A DNA stretch of 64,000 nucleotides, taken from positions 716,493,867-716,557,866 of the forward strand of contig NC_081413.1 in NCBI RefSeq assembly GCF_030272615.1, in the 5' to 3' direction. Shown piece after piece: positions 1-12,305 of the stretch. This DNA is from Cryptomeria japonica (lineage: Eukaryota; Streptophyta; Pinopsida; Cupressales; Cupressaceae). The notes under the pieces were generated by a model. It did not search any database, was not told where the DNA came from, and worked only from the letters and a program-made list of their open reading frames with translations. Every line of letters starts with the position of its first letter. Positions within the stretch are counted from its first letter, which is position 1. Made by a program: the position numbers and the translations under genes.

Positions 1-2
1 TC

Positions 3-3000
3 AGTATTCCTTATAGAGAGGAGGATACATCGTTAACAATCGAGGAAGAAGCCGCTGAAGTATGGGATGGGGATGTTACCTCAAACAAAAGGCATATGAA
101 TGAAAATTGGCTCAAGGAGGAGAGGAAAACTTGATTAAAATCCATTGACATCCTAAGGGAAGATTTCAATGAGCCGTAACATGACTTGATTATCATTCTA
201 AGCAAGTCCTTCGGCAAGACATATTGTCATCACTTCCACCCATGGATGTTTCATTACATCACTACTATCCCGATTCGCAAAAAGTATTTCGATTAGGCTC
301 AGATCTTATCTGAAAATATACACAGGCCGTTGGTATATGTGCATAAGATGAAGAAATTTTTCTTCACTTTATATGTTGTCTAGGTAGCGGCTCGAGCAGG
401 AAAATTCCCAGGGTTGCAGACAGAGGGCCAACTTGGAGATGAGGAAGCACAAAAGAAGGTGTGGGAGTATTACACCCAACTCCCTCTAGGTAACGCAAAG
501 GCACATTACAAAAGTATAAATGATGCCTTCCTTTTCCCTGTCATCATCAAGCTCATAGGTGATACAGGTTATAGAATAAGCCTATAAGCAATGGCCATAA
601 TCAGGGAATGGGCATGTTGGTTCATTCAGAACAAACGTTCCACATATATTAGGGTCAGTGGATTCACAGGTTGCCCTATGTTGCTGCCAAGATACTGCAC
701 TGACCATATTATATTATTACAATATGTCAGGCAGATGCTTGGTTTGCAATCACTTTTATCCTCAAAATATAAGATAGGTATAGATTTTTCAATTTCTATC
801 GGTTATTTCTCCTGTTCCAAGATTCAGGTAGCAAAGACAACATAGCAAGAGTTACATGATCTAAATTTAAAAGAATCCAGTTATGCTAGAGAATATTATG
901 ACCCATATGGAAAACTAAAGGAAATAATGCCAAAGGCATATGAGGGACATAAGTCAAGATTGGAGGATTTTTGGGCCAACCTCCAAGATGGATTTGAAGT
1001 TAGAGAGAAAACATATTCCAGGCTCTCAGTTTCGTAGGTAAGGGGATTTTAAGTAGAGACCAATCTCCCTAAAGAGTTAAGGGATGATGGTGATTTATTA
1101 GACCCTACATATAAGGAACATGAAATCAATAAGAAGCCCCTCTCTCCAATCAGATGGTCAGGGCACAAAGAGGTGGATATAGATAAAGTAACTCAAACTG
1201 TTATAGATAGAACTAGGTAGTGGCTAAGTTTGAGGGTTAGACTGAGCGCTTCGAAAGGGAAGCAAAAGGAATCGACTTCAGGTATTCCCCAGTCAAGGGG
1301 TTATAAGGAGTATGCCCATAAAAAAAGGTCCAGTTGTAGAAAGAATACTTCTATGGACCCAGAAGAGGTGGCACAACCCGAAGAAATTACTGAGGAACTC
1401 CTCACGCAAGTCAAGGAAAAATTGAGGAAGGCCAAATTTTTTAAGAAGGCTGCTGATTTTGGAATCATAGAAGGGTTAGGAGTTGTTCCATTGGTAGAGG
1501 TATTCCTAGTTAGGGCAATAATTGGATAAAGGCTAGGAGAAGGCATTCAGGATGAGGATGAACAAGGGAAAACTGACGAAAATATACAACCTCCTCCTGA
1601 TACCATAAGTACATCTACTCAGCCCCTGCCAACTACAACCACACAGGCTACAATTTTAACGTTAGCCATTACAATCCTTATACCGAATTCACTTGTTGTC
1701 TTTGCAGCAACATCAACAACTCCACCTCAAGTAACTACGATATTGTTTCCTACTATAGAAAATGTAATCATTCATAACATTTAATTGGGTTATGACCAAG
1801 AGGATGAGCAACCTATGGAACAACAACCACTTGGGGGAGAGAAGGAACGAAATGAGCCCAAAGATTCATAGGATGAAAGATTGGTCTTAACTCCGCAGGA
1901 CCAAGAAGATCTACTGAAAGAGATAGTTGATAAGCAAGGTATGGTGGAAACTAATAAAGGTGGCAGGAAATTTGAAGAAGAAATCAATGATAGGTTAGGA
2001 GAGTTACATAAGCAACATCAATTAAAAGTTGATACTACTCTCCAAGCCAATTTGGCTCGTCAAATTGTTTCACCCCAAGGACTTCTAGACCCTAAGCATA
2101 TGGAAGAAGAGGAGAAAGATGAAGCAGAGGAGCAGTAAGAAGTGCATGTGGTGACTGATGACATCGTGCCCCATGAAGGTGAAAAAGATAAGGATGTGCC
2201 ACAATGGTTAAACTTAACCTTTGAGAAGAAAAAGAAAGTGGTGCTACCCAAGGTTACATTTCAGCAGGGCATCATTGAAGAACCACAGAAAACAAAGAGA
2301 GAAAAGACAATGCATCACTTATTAAGAACCGGTTCTGGTGAAGTGATTGTTGATGTAGCAGTTCCAACACAACTTGAAGGTCAAGACTCCGCCAAATACT
2401 AGGTTTTAGAGGTCAAATTGACTAAATAGACCAAATGGAGAGAGCTAGATACGTTGGAGCTGACTACTAGTGTCATCAGGGGCCGAATAGAAAAAGAGCA
2501 CATCTCCCATTCAGAGGTCAAGGCACAACTGGAACAATATAAGTAGTTGTTGGTAGAGATGGGTAAGCCCCTGGATACATGTGTAGATGATAACTTACCT
2601 TCAACCTCGTCACTCCTAGAGGGAGATATAAAAGCATTGGTTGAGGTAAGACAGGTGGTAGCCACAACAAAGGCATGGGCATGAAAAAATGCTGCCAAAA
2701 TTATATTATTCTTGCAAAACACCATGAAAGAATATAGAAAGGCCATGCAGGTTCGAGGAGCATTAACTTCTTGTTCTCAACAGTGGGAGCGAAAGCTCAA
2801 CACTTTTGGCCAACAGTTTTGGGTTTTGAATAAAGTTTTGAGTCTTGGGAAGAAGAGATAATAAGGGAAGACCTTTGAGGTGGAGACAATTGTAAGAATT
2901 TGCAATCCTACATATATATTTTGGAGTTGAAGATTGAAATGCTTCAACAGTATGTGAAGGATATAATAGGTATTCGGTCTCCCCTTCTCAGGGTAGTGGA

Positions 3001-3343
3001 AAAATACGAGAAGTTTGTAGGGTAGTTATTAGGAGTTTTTGGGCTTGGTATAACCAATGTTGGAGAAATAGAGGAGGACTAGGTACTCTACTAGTGGGAT
3101 GCATATGAGGCACACCATTTTGTAGCTCTGACTCTGTTTAGTGTTGCATCAATGGACATGTATACATATTTGACGACCCAGTGTCAATAGGCCACAAAAA
3201 CAATAGAGGAGTTGGAGGGTGGAAGAAAGAATGCGGAGGAGATTTTGAAAAAGTACAAGTTCAGAATCAAACATGTTATTGATCCTCCTATCGAAGTGAT
3301 TGCATGTATCATCAACAATTATATAACCTATAAAAAGAAGTGA
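3..3343 (+). pseudogene. Very long decayed ORF of unknown function, probably transposon-borne
   Basis: Reading from base 3, one frame stays recognisably protein-like to about 2870. It is interrupted by roughly twenty in-frame stops, at least half of them TAG. After one frameshift near 2870-2900 it continues to a TGA at 3341-3343, giving about 1,110 codons with the true start left of the window. The N-terminal half has stretches such as KFPGLQTEGQLGDEEAQKKV and REWACWFIQNKRSTYIRV. The middle is Thr/Pro-rich (about 1560-1750), followed by Glu/Lys-rich helical sequence (1880-2300). The C-terminus looks helical (EEILKKYKFRIKHVIDPP). I see no gag zinc knuckle, protease, RT or integrase motif and no clear membrane segment. 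It lies upstream of LTR-like promoter sequence on the same strand, so an extra ORF of a large LTR element is the best guess. I do not recognise the family. Confidence 0.5.
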
Positions 3344-4437
3344 AAGATAAATGTATAGTTGCTAATGATAGCATGACTTTTAAAAGGAGTTTGTGCATGA
3401 TACCATACTAGGACTTCAACTGCACTTCTGACTTACAATTTGGTTTTGAGAAAAATTGCACATGACTATGAAAGCCCAGCTCATGCAACACCATCTTCAT
3501 AGTGCTCCCTCAGTCTTGATTTTGTAATGGTTAATTGGAGTCTAAGGCAGAGACTTGTATGTCAACTGCGGCTCTTTGCTTTTTTAGTTCTTAATTTAGA
3601 TAGGTTTATTTCCTAGAAAGTAGGGCAAGAAAATCTATAAATTGAGGAGTTTGATTCATTTGTAAGGGTCCACAAATTGATGATTTGAGGAACACTTAGA
3701 GATTTTAGATTATTTTTGCAGATTGTTATGAACTAGATTATTTTCGTGATACATTCTTTGAAATTAATATAAGAAACAGCTTATAGATTGCTTGATCTAT
3801 GCATATGTTCTATTAATTTTCTCTTTGCAGTCTGGTAATGTCTATTGTTTGAAATCATCAACTTGTTTTTGTCTTTTGTTTATTTCTTTATGAATCCTAT
3901 TGTGCACGTAAGTGGTGTATGAGAATTACTAGGATAGACGATATTGTGGTGATATTATTTCCATGAATTTGTGAGGTTGTTGACTTTGCAGGTTTACTGG
4001 AGGTCCATTATTGAATGATGATTTACATGATATTGATGATTTTTGGATTGCAGGCTACTTACTAAGTAGCTCATTAAGTTGTTATTGAATTAGTTTCATT
4101 GTTATTTTCTTGTTTCCCTATCTTTGCAGTTTATTTTGGAAGAGAATCTTAAAGCATAAAATACAAAAAAAGTGGAGTTATTGGAAGTTATTGGGATTCA
4201 TTTAACCAACAAGACCCTTCACAGGTACAACCACATCAACCATTGAGCTACCCATCATGGTTGAGACTGGACTATAGAGACCTTGGAGTAATTAGTTTTT
4301 CAAAACTTATTGCTTTTCAGGAGAGGTGGTGAGTGTTTACACAAATTACCTGACTGTCGGTGAGTCTATCAAAACACCCGTCAACAATTTCAATTTCTGA
4401 AATTGAGAGAATGACATCCAGATTCATTGAATATACC
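3344..4437 (+). other. Non-coding stretch after the giant ORF, possibly 3' UTR and LTR
   Basis: No coding signal is visible. A TATA-like ctataaatt lies near 3634-3642, followed about 20 bases on by ttcatttgtaaggg. The same arrangement (TATA, then tttcatttgtaaggg) recurs at 4660 and 12212. This suggests LTR promoter sequence, but I could not define LTR ends. Confidence 0.3.
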
Positions 4438-4759
4438 AGAAGAAATTTTGTTATGATCTCATATGGCATGTCACGTTCCTATTGGAGGACACTTCCTCAA
4501 CTTTTATGTCAGCATGTGTTACTTTTTCATTAATTGATTCATGGTGATAATTATCCAGATAGGGTTTTCATTTATGTCAAACCCTAATTAGGGTTTAGGT
4601 GGCAAAATATTGGCCCTCGATCTTCATTCGATCTTGATCATTCTTGTATTTGGGAGTCCTATATAGACTCTACTCATTTCATTTGTAAGGGTTAATAGTG
4701 AATAGTGAAATTTGTAAGCAATAGTGATAGTGATAGAGTAGAAGAGAGAAACAAAATTC
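4438..4759 (+). repeat. 322-bp tandem duplication, copy A
   Basis: The block begins agaagaaattttgttatgat and repeats at 4760 with few changes. Copy B is interrupted by copia-3 after ggaggac (4807-4813) and resumes at 12043 (acttccttgatttt), running to about 12305. Both copies contain ttagggtttaggtgg, a Ty3-LTR-like cttcattcgatct tract, a TATA box and the short repeats gtgaatagtga and agtgatagtgatagag. Confidence 0.75.
4659..4667 (+). promoter_or_regulatory. TATA box in duplicated block, copy A
   Basis: ctatataga is preceded by tgggagtc and followed by ctctactcatttcatttg. The same element (ctatataaa) is present in copy B. It resembles an LTR core promoter; activity is inferred. Confidence 0.4.
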
Positions 4760-4813
4760 TAGAAGAAAGTTTGTTATGATCTCATGTGGCATGTCACATT
4801 CCTATTGGAGGAC
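4760..4813 (+). repeat. 322-bp tandem duplication, copy B, left part
   Basis: This repeats 4438-4491 (agaagaaagtttgttatgat through ggaggac). The remainder of the copy lies beyond copia-3, starting at 12043, which marks this as the copia-3 insertion site. Confidence 0.7.
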
Positions 4814-4818
4814 ATTTT

Positions 4819-6048
4819 TCTTGGCAATTTGGAGGAATTTATTATGTGTTGCATTGATGGCAACACCAGATGTTTTGGTTGTTTACTAGTTTCTAGTTGG
4901 TTCCGGTAGAGTGGTTAGATTATGATATTGATCTGGTATGCTTTGGTTTGTGGAATTGATTTAGATCTGTCATTCATGTTATTCAGATGCGTATCATGAT
5001 CAGTTGGTTTGGGATTTGATGACTCAGATTCTATCATTTGTTCTAGTAAGCCTTTTGGTCACTGGTAAGGGTTTTACCGACAGAGCTTTGCTAAAGATCT
5101 TTTGCTGCACGTGATAAGTGGTATTGGGTAGGGATTCTAAATGGCTTTTGGGATGTTGTTGGTTATCATGTTCATGTTCCTATTCATCAATGGTGTTGGA
5201 TTTGGTTTATGGCGACCTATTTTGGGTTTGGTGTTATCTAGGTTATGGTCTGGTGTATGTAATGCATTGGAGGATGTTCTTGATGTGTTACCAACAGGAT
5301 TTAATGATTGGTTTACATTGTTTTCGGCCTAAGCTGATTTGGTTGATCATTGGATTGTGGGTTTATGTTATGAAATTATTATATTATCTTTTAGGTGGCC
5401 AACCTAATTGTTTAGGTCTCGGGTTGGTATAAATATGATGTAAGATCTCTTTGTAGATCATGGTAATGGGATATACGACTATCTGTGTGCGAATAATTTT
5501 GTAATCATATGCAAAGGTTTTGGTTGATCATAGGTGATCAAATTGGGTTGGTAAGAGAGGTTTAAGACCTCTGGTACTGAGCTTAACTGGAAATGTTCTC
5601 AGGCATAGGAGATGCTATCTTTGTGGTTCACACTTTTTCCAGACTGTAGTTTGGATTTATTTTGTAGTCAGTGAGGCTCTTTTCGTGATGAGTAGTGTGC
5701 TCTAGGCTATTGTCCTTCTTGCATGTGCAGGCCCCTCATATTGTAATCACATACTTACTGCAGAAGTATTATCTAACTATGTGTAAGCTTCCCACAATGG
5801 TTTTTCCCTTTATTGGGTTTTCCATGTACAAATCTTTGTGTCATATGTTCTAGATGGATGGTAATTATTCTGTGATTTATGTTTATGTTTGATTGCTATA
5901 TCAGTTATTCTGGTATTTGGTTTATGCATTCTGATATTGAGTTTATGTGTTTTAGTAATAAGGATTTGAATGCTTAAAGTTCTATAATCCGGTGACAATT
6001 GATTCACCCCCCTCTAAATTGTCCTCTGGTTATCTGAGTTGTCTAGCA
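4819..6048 (+). repeat. Copia-3 5' LTR (about 1230 bp)
   Basis: Its right end, gttgtctagca, abuts the PBS. Bases from about 5664 to 6048 match 11651-12042, including cctcatattgtaatcacata and ttctataatc/ttcggtgaca. The left end is inferred from the decayed TSD. An older reading would place it at tgttgcattgatggcaac (4847). Confidence 0.75.
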
Positions 6049-6050
6049 AT

Positions 6051-6062
6051 TAGTATCAGAGC
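6051..6062 (+). other. Copia-3 primer-binding site
   Basis: tagtatcagagc differs by one base (G to A) from tggtatcagagc, the complement of the plant initiator-Met tRNA 3' region. It lies two bases past the LTR end. Confidence 0.85.
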
Positions 6063-6799
6063 ATGATCCTCTCTATAGGTGCTTAACCACTTGAGGAAGA
6101 TCCTATGGCAGCTACTAGTTCAAGCTCATCAAATACATCTGCAGTTGTTTTCTAGAGAGAAATGCTTAGGCTTGATGGAACAAATTATAAGGTATGGAAG
6201 ATTCAGATGGCTACTCATCTAAGATGTTTTGGATAGGAAATTTTGGAGATCATTGACAAAGGTGTAATCCCTTTTAATTCGACATCTGGAAATGCTCCTC
6301 CGGCAATCCTGGATAAGGAACTTGATAATGATTATGGAGCTAGAGAAGCCCTTTTGTGTGCACTTTCTGACTAGCAAATAATGGGACTAACTGAAAAATC
6401 AACTGCAAAGGCTATATCAGACAAATTGGAGACTCTAAATGAAGGTGACCCTACTATTAAAATTGCTAAACTTGATGGTTACCGAGTGAGGTATGAGAGC
6501 TTGAAGATGGAAGAAGATGAAAGGATTACTGCTTTTATGGAGAGAGTTAATGAGATTGTTTTGGGAATTCAATGTTGTGGTGAATCTTTGAGCAAAGATG
6601 AAATAGTTTCTAAAGTACCAAGAGCTTTGCCATCAGCTTATAAGATGAAGGCTACTACAATTAATGAGTTGAGAACTATGACAAACACCTCTGCTAATAG
6701 GGATACCTTGGTTGGGAAATTAACTGCTTTTGAGATTGAGGAATTTGGACCTTCTGGAGCTGTGAAATTTGAACCTACTTTTCATGCATCTACATCATC

Positions 6800-8234
6800 T
6801 GATAACTCAATGATGAAAGGATGGTACCAAACTGGTCCTGAGAGGGGGGGGGGGGTGAATCAGTACTGACAAAAACACAATCCTAAACCAGTTTGTCAGC
6901 AGACATTGTGCTTTGGCAGACAAACAGTAACACCGATCTTAAACAGAGTACAAATGACAAAACCCAAAATAATTGAGACAAGCATAAACCGATTGACACT
7001 TATCTTTTCATACAATCTAATACTTCATTTCCATTTCACCCTAGTGCATGAACATGTAATCTATCATCAAAGATATATAATTAGCTAGATCAACATGATT
7101 TACCTTCAAACACAAATCACTTAAACCATCACATGAATAACACCACACATGACACACAGATTTTTTTCACGTGGAAGCCCAACTGGGAAAAACCATGGTG
7201 GGGATGAATACCCACAAGCTATTTTTGAACTCTTTAGAAGTTCGCTCTGTTAGGAACCGATCCTATTAGGGATCACCCGGTTAAGGGATGGCTAGAATAC
7301 CCAGTCAAGGGTTAAACCCTGTTAAAGGTTACCTTGTTAGAGGATTTCAAGAACTCAATGGTTTTGAGTCACCCTATTAAAGGATTTACAGTAAGCCGGT
7401 TAAAGCTACCCTGTTAAGGGATTTCCCAACTGTTGAAGTGGTTAGAGATCAACATGTATTACAATGATCTGGTAACAACACTCAATGCCAATGCAGATCC
7501 ACTTGAGCTCCTCTTCACCTTCTTCACTTACACTCAGCAGGTATCACTTCTCTCCTCTAGTCTAGCAAGAATCACATATCCCTTCACTTGGATACACACA
7601 CACAACTTTTGCCAACAACCTCAGAAAGAAACACAACATTGACCTTATAGGAAACAGATAGATCGGTAGCATAAACCCTAAACCCTAAACCTGTTAGGTT
7701 AAGCAATTCAAACAGTTCAATCCTGATCATTGAGCACATTGCATCAAATGCAACAGTCTTGAACCAATCTCAAGACGTTCTCCATCATTTTTTTTCCACC
7801 GCTTTCATGGCGTCTCATAACCCATCACACGTTTTCACTGTTTACAGACTTCGCACATTTCTGAGGTAGATAGGAACAATCTCCTTCATGCAAGATCCTT
7901 CATGCACACAAGGCTAACATGGCAACATGATCTGTTCTTCATTACAATGCTAAATCATCACACAAAGTCATCGGTAGAGTCACACAGGCTTGAAGTACTT
8001 CAACCGGAAACCCTGAAGTTGAACCTGTAGTCATACAAAGCTTTCATGTACCGGTTCCCATAACCACATGTCGGTTCACCTTGAACAAACACACCACTTC
8101 AATTTGGCACATATACCGATTTACAATGTTATATCGGTTCTCACATATATCGGTTCTATCTTCTTCAGCATATTGACATCAATGACAACATACAATGTCA
8201 TCATGTTCTCATACCGGTTCACATAATACCAACA
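6800..8234 (-). mobile_element. Solo LTR of a copia-type element inserted in copia-3 gag
   Basis: The element runs TGATAACTCA to ATACCAACA on the plus strand and is flanked by a perfect 5-bp duplication, tcatc (6795-6799 and 8235-8239). Removing the insert plus one TSD restores the gag frame (HASTSS to TGKSDWKA). On the minus strand it starts TGTTGGTATT, the usual copia LTR start. It contains the cccttaaccgggt-like motifs and the ttttcacgtggaa segment also seen in the other copia LTRs here. No PBS, PPT or coding sequence lies inside, so it is a solo LTR left by LTR-LTR recombination. Confidence 0.9.
6842..6854 (+). repeat. Poly-G run
   Basis: A run of about 12 G residues follows ctgaga inside the solo LTR. 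It corresponds to the C-rich gattcacccccctc segment near the end of the other copia LTRs, lengthened here. Confidence 0.8.
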
Positions 8235-11200
8235 TCATCTACTGGCAAGAGTGATTGGAAAGCTTTATATTGAAAGGAACTAGAGGATATGAAGAAAGAA
8301 GATGAAGAATTTGAGCAACTTGAAGCCTTATTTGCTAGAAGAGTACCTAAAGGACCGACAGGAAGTAAGTATGAAGGAAAATAAACTTTTAAATGCTTTG
8401 CATGTAATAAGATGGGTCATTTTGCATCTAGATGTCCTAAAAGGAATTCAAGATTTTAAGAAAGAGCTAGAAGATCTTTTAGGCCTAACCATGATTATCA
8501 GAACAAGCATAAGTACAGGAGGAACAAAGACAAATCATTTTACTATGTGGATGAGGAAGGTGTGACTAATTCTGATGATGAACTGACATAAGATTCAACG
8601 AGTGGATCCGGTAATGGAAAGGAATGGGTATTTTTGGCTATCAAGGAAGATGATACGATACCTAAAGAGAAGGCCCTTGCTGCTAAAATTGAAGACAAGG
8701 ATGAATGGGTGATTGACAGTGGATGTTCACATCACATGACTTGAGATAGAAGGAAGTTCTTATCTATGCAAGAATTTGTTGGTGCTCTGGTTAGATTTGG
8801 AGATGAAAAAGCATGCATGATCAAGGGAAGAGAAACAATACTATTGAATGGTAAGCATAACACTGCTAATGTTTATTATGTTTAAGTTTTAAGGCATAAT
8901 CTTTTGAGTGTAGGACAGTTGGTGGATAAGGGATTTTAGTTACAATTCAAAGATTGAAAATGCAGGATTATCAACAGATCTGGATTGGAGATTGCAACTG
9001 GTACACAGACTAAAGGTAATATATTTCATTTGAACTCTGATGAGAAGAAATATTTGATTGCACAAATTGAAGAGAGTTGGCTATGGCATAAGAGGTTGTG
9101 TCATGTGAATTTTGATTGCATTGTGAAGATCAATTCTATTAAGGCAAATAGAGATATACCTAAGATTATAAAGCCCTATATTTTGGTATGTAAGGAATGT
9201 CAAATGGGAAAGAAAGTCAGAACTTCTTTTAAGAGTATACAAGAAAAATATAATGATATTCTTGATCTTATTCATACTGATTTGTGTGGTCCAACTAGAA
9301 TCAAAAGTTTTCAGGGTGATAGATATTTCATGCTAATCATTGATGACTATTCAAGAATGATGCGGGTTACTTTTCAAAGGGAGAAGTCTAAAGCATTTGA
9401 AAAGTTTAAAATATTTAAAGCTAAAGTTGAGACAAAGACAGGATTGAAGATTAAATGCTCAAGGTCAAGTCAAGGTGGATAATTCACATCCAGTGAATTT
9501 AACAACTATTGTGAGAAGAATCAGATAAGGAGACATTTATCTGCACCCCGAACACCTCAACAGAATGGAGTTGTGGAAAGGAAGAACATAACTATCTTGG
9601 ATGCAGCTAGAACTATGATGAGGGAGGCTAATCTACCTCATGTCTACTAGAGAGAAGTTGTAAGCACGATGTTATACATTCAACAAAGTTCATATCAAAA
9701 GAGATACCAGTAAGACACCTTATGAGTTATGGTTTGGTCATGCACCGATAGTTAAGTATTTCAGAAACTTTGGTAGTAAATGCTATATCAAAAGTGATGA
9801 TTCCATTGGAAAGTTTTATCCTAGATGTGATGAAGGAATATTTCTTGGTTATTCTAATGAAAGAAAAGTATATAGATATTATAATAAAATATTGCAGAGA
9901 ATTGTGGAGAGAACAAATGTCAAGGTGGATGAGTAGAACAAAAATCAAATCAGAACTTATGAAAGAGAACTGGCAGTGGAAATTATCATAATTCAACCGG
10001 TAGAACTTACACCGAAACAAAATGTTGAACCAGTTACTCCGGCAGTATCAGAAAATTCAACAGTAACTGAAGATCAAGACAAAGGAACAGAAAATTAGAA
10101 GACTCCTAGGTATGTAAGGTTGGATCATTCAGAAGATCAGATCATTGGAGACAAAAATAAAGGAGTGATGATAAGAAGAAGGTTGGCAGCTAATGAGGTA
10201 TGTTTAATTTCTAAAGTTGAACTAGCATCAGTAATTGAAGTTTGTAAAGATGAATGTTGGATGAAAGCTATGGAAGAAGAATTAGATCAGATAGAAAAGA
10301 ATAACACATGGACTTTAGTTCCCCGACCTAAAAAATAAGAATATTATTGGAACTAAATGGGTTTTTAGGAATAAATTGAATGAAGATGGATAAGTTGTGA
10401 GGAATAAAGTTAGATTGGTTTGTAAAGAATATTCTCAGAAGGAAGGAATTGTTTATGATGAAACCTTTGCACCAGTAGCTAGGATTGAAGTTGTGAGATT
10501 ATTTCTTGCTTATGTTGCACACAAGAACTACAAGGTTTATCAAATGGATGTTAAGTGTGCATTTCTGAATGGCGATCTTGAAGAGGAAGTTTATATTAAG
10601 CAGCCTGTTGGATTTTCACTTTCAAATGACAAAAACATGGTTTGCAGGTTAAAGAAAGCTTTATATGGATTGAAACAAGCCCCTAGAGCTTTGTATGCAA
10701 GAATGGATAAATATCTTTTGAAGCTTGGTTTCACTTAAGGTAATGTTGATGGTAATTTATATTATAAGATCACTAATGATGAAATATTGATTATTGAAAA
10801 CTTTGTTGATGATATCATTTTTGGAGGTGAAGATAAGTTGTGTATGGAATTCTCTAACAATATGAAGAATGAATTTGAGATGCCTATGATTGGGGAGATG
10901 AAGTTTTTCTTAGGTTTTCATATTACTCAAACTAATAAAGGTATTTTCATCTGTCAAACTAAGTATGCTAGAGAATTGCTGAAGAAATTTGGTGTGGAAA
11001 ATTCTAACCCGATTGTTACTCTGATGGTTAGAAGTGAGAAATTGACAAAGAAAGATGCATCTGCATCGATAAATCCTACAAGGTACAAGTCTATAATTGG
11101 AGGTTTGTTATATCTGACTTAGACTAGAGTGGATATAATGAATGTAGTTTGTATTGTATATCAGAGTGATCCTAGAGAAAATCATGAGATTGCAGTGAAA

Positions 11201-11650
11201 AGGATTTTTCAGGTATTTTCAGGGAACAACTGAATATGGTTTGTGGTATCCTAAAAATGATGACTTTACATTATATGCATATACAGATGCAAATTGGGCC
11301 GGAGATGTTGATGACCAGATAAGCACATCTGGTGGAGCTTTCTTTCATGGAAAGAAACATGTTTCATGGATCAGCAAAAAGCAGTCATGCACCTCTTTAT
11401 CTACTGTTGAAGCTGAGTATGTTGTTGTTGCTACTAACTGTACACAAGTTCTATGGAGGAAGCAAATTTTGAAGGATATAAAGGTGGATTGTAATGAACT
11501 AGTAGTTATTAACTATGATAACTCTGCTACTATTGATATATCAAAGAATCTGGTATTTCATTCTAAAACAAAGCACGTATCTATCAAGTATAACTTTTTG
11601 AAGGAGAATGTCCAAGAAAATGAAGTCAGACTGGTTTATGTGAACATTGA

Positions 11651-12042
11651 AGTCAGTGAGGCTCTTTTTGTGATGAGTAGTGCGCTCTACGCTCTTGGCC
11701 TTCCTACATATGTAGGCCCCTCATATTGTAATCACATACTTACTCCAAAAGTATTATCTGATTGTTGGTAGGCTTCCCACCATGGTTTTTCCCTTTACCG
11801 GGTTTTCCACGTACAAATCTTGGTGTCATATATTCTGGATGGATGGTAACTGTTCTGTGATTTATGTTTATGTTTAGTTGCTATATCAATTATTCTGATA
11901 TTTGGTGTATGCATTCTGGTATTGATTTTATGTGTTCTGGTAATAAGGATTTGAATGCTTAAAGTTCTATAATTCGGTGACAACTGATTCACCCCCCTCC
12001 CCCCCCTCTCAGTTGTTCTCTGGTTATCTGAGTTGTCTAACA
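11651..12042 (+). repeat. Copia-3 3' LTR, truncated (R-U5 side only)
   Basis: It matches 5664-6048 of the 5' LTR. It joins directly to RNase H coding sequence after gtgaacattga, so the end of pol, the polypurine tract and about 850 bp of LTR are deleted. The right end, gttgtctaaca, is intact. Confidence 0.85.
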
Positions 12043-12305
12043 ACTTCCTTGATTTTCATTCCAGCACATGTTACTTTTTCATCAGTTGATTCGTGGTGAT
12101 AATTATCCAGATAGGTTTTTCATTTATGTCAAACCCTAATTAGGGTTTAGGTGGAAAAATCTTGGCCCTTGATCTTCATTCGATCTCGATCATTAATTTT
12201 ATTTGGGAGTCCTATATAAACTCTACTCATTTCATTTGTAAGGGTTAATAGTGAATAGTGATATTTGTAAGCAATGGTGATAGCGATAGAGTAGAAGAGA
12301 GAGAA
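12043..12305 (+). repeat. 322-bp tandem duplication, copy B, right part
   Basis: It continues copy B beyond copia-3, from acttccttgattttcatt to tagagtagaagagaga, matching 4486-4752. The following sequence is unlike that after copy A. Confidence 0.75.
12212..12220 (+). promoter_or_regulatory. TATA box in duplicated block, copy B
   Basis: ctatataaa sits in the same context as in copy A (tgggagtc before, ctctactcatttcattt after). Confidence 0.4.

Larger units (their letters stand above)
6105..11650 (+). pseudogene. Copia-3 gag-pol polyprotein, disrupted
   Basis: The ATG at 6105 opens a typical copia gag (LDGTNYKVWKIQMATHL). Gag is interrupted at 6799 by a solo LTR and resumes in frame at 8235. 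Further along are a CCHC knuckle (CFACNKMGHFASRC, about 8395, frame shifted), protease WVIDSGCSHHMT (8707), and the integrase zinc region (HKRLCHVNF, CKECQMGK). The integrase core follows (DLIHTDLCGPTRI, PRTPQQNGVVERKN) but SRSSQGG stands where the usual LRSDRGGEF would be, so the second catalytic Asp is lost. RT has FVDDIIFGG at about 10801, and RNase H has YTDANWAGD (11281) and SLSTVEAEYV. Multiple stops and frameshifts make it non-functional. The C-terminal end of pol is missing. Confidence 0.85.
4819..12042 (+). mobile_element. Copia-3: degraded Ty1/copia LTR retrotransposon
   Basis: Order is 5' LTR (4819-6048), tRNA-Met-type PBS, gag, protease, integrase, RT, RNase H and a truncated 3' LTR ending at 12042. 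Boundaries come from the interrupted tandem copy: the host reads ggaggac, then atttt on the left and acttc on the right. These are probably a decayed 5-bp TSD with two C-to-T changes. The left LTR would start TCTTGGC, a one-base change from the usual TGTTGGC. The polyprotein has many stops, and gag holds a solo LTR. RT motifs ([24 protein letters not shown]) place it in the same broad group as copia-2. Confidence 0.85.

Noticed and set aside
5118-5432. 104-codon ORF on the plus strand
   Set aside because: It lies wholly within the copia-3 5' LTR, where no protein is expected.
7672-7692. Telomere-like aaaccctaaaccctaaac
   Set aside because: Only about two and a half units inside a solo LTR; far too short for a telomeric tract.
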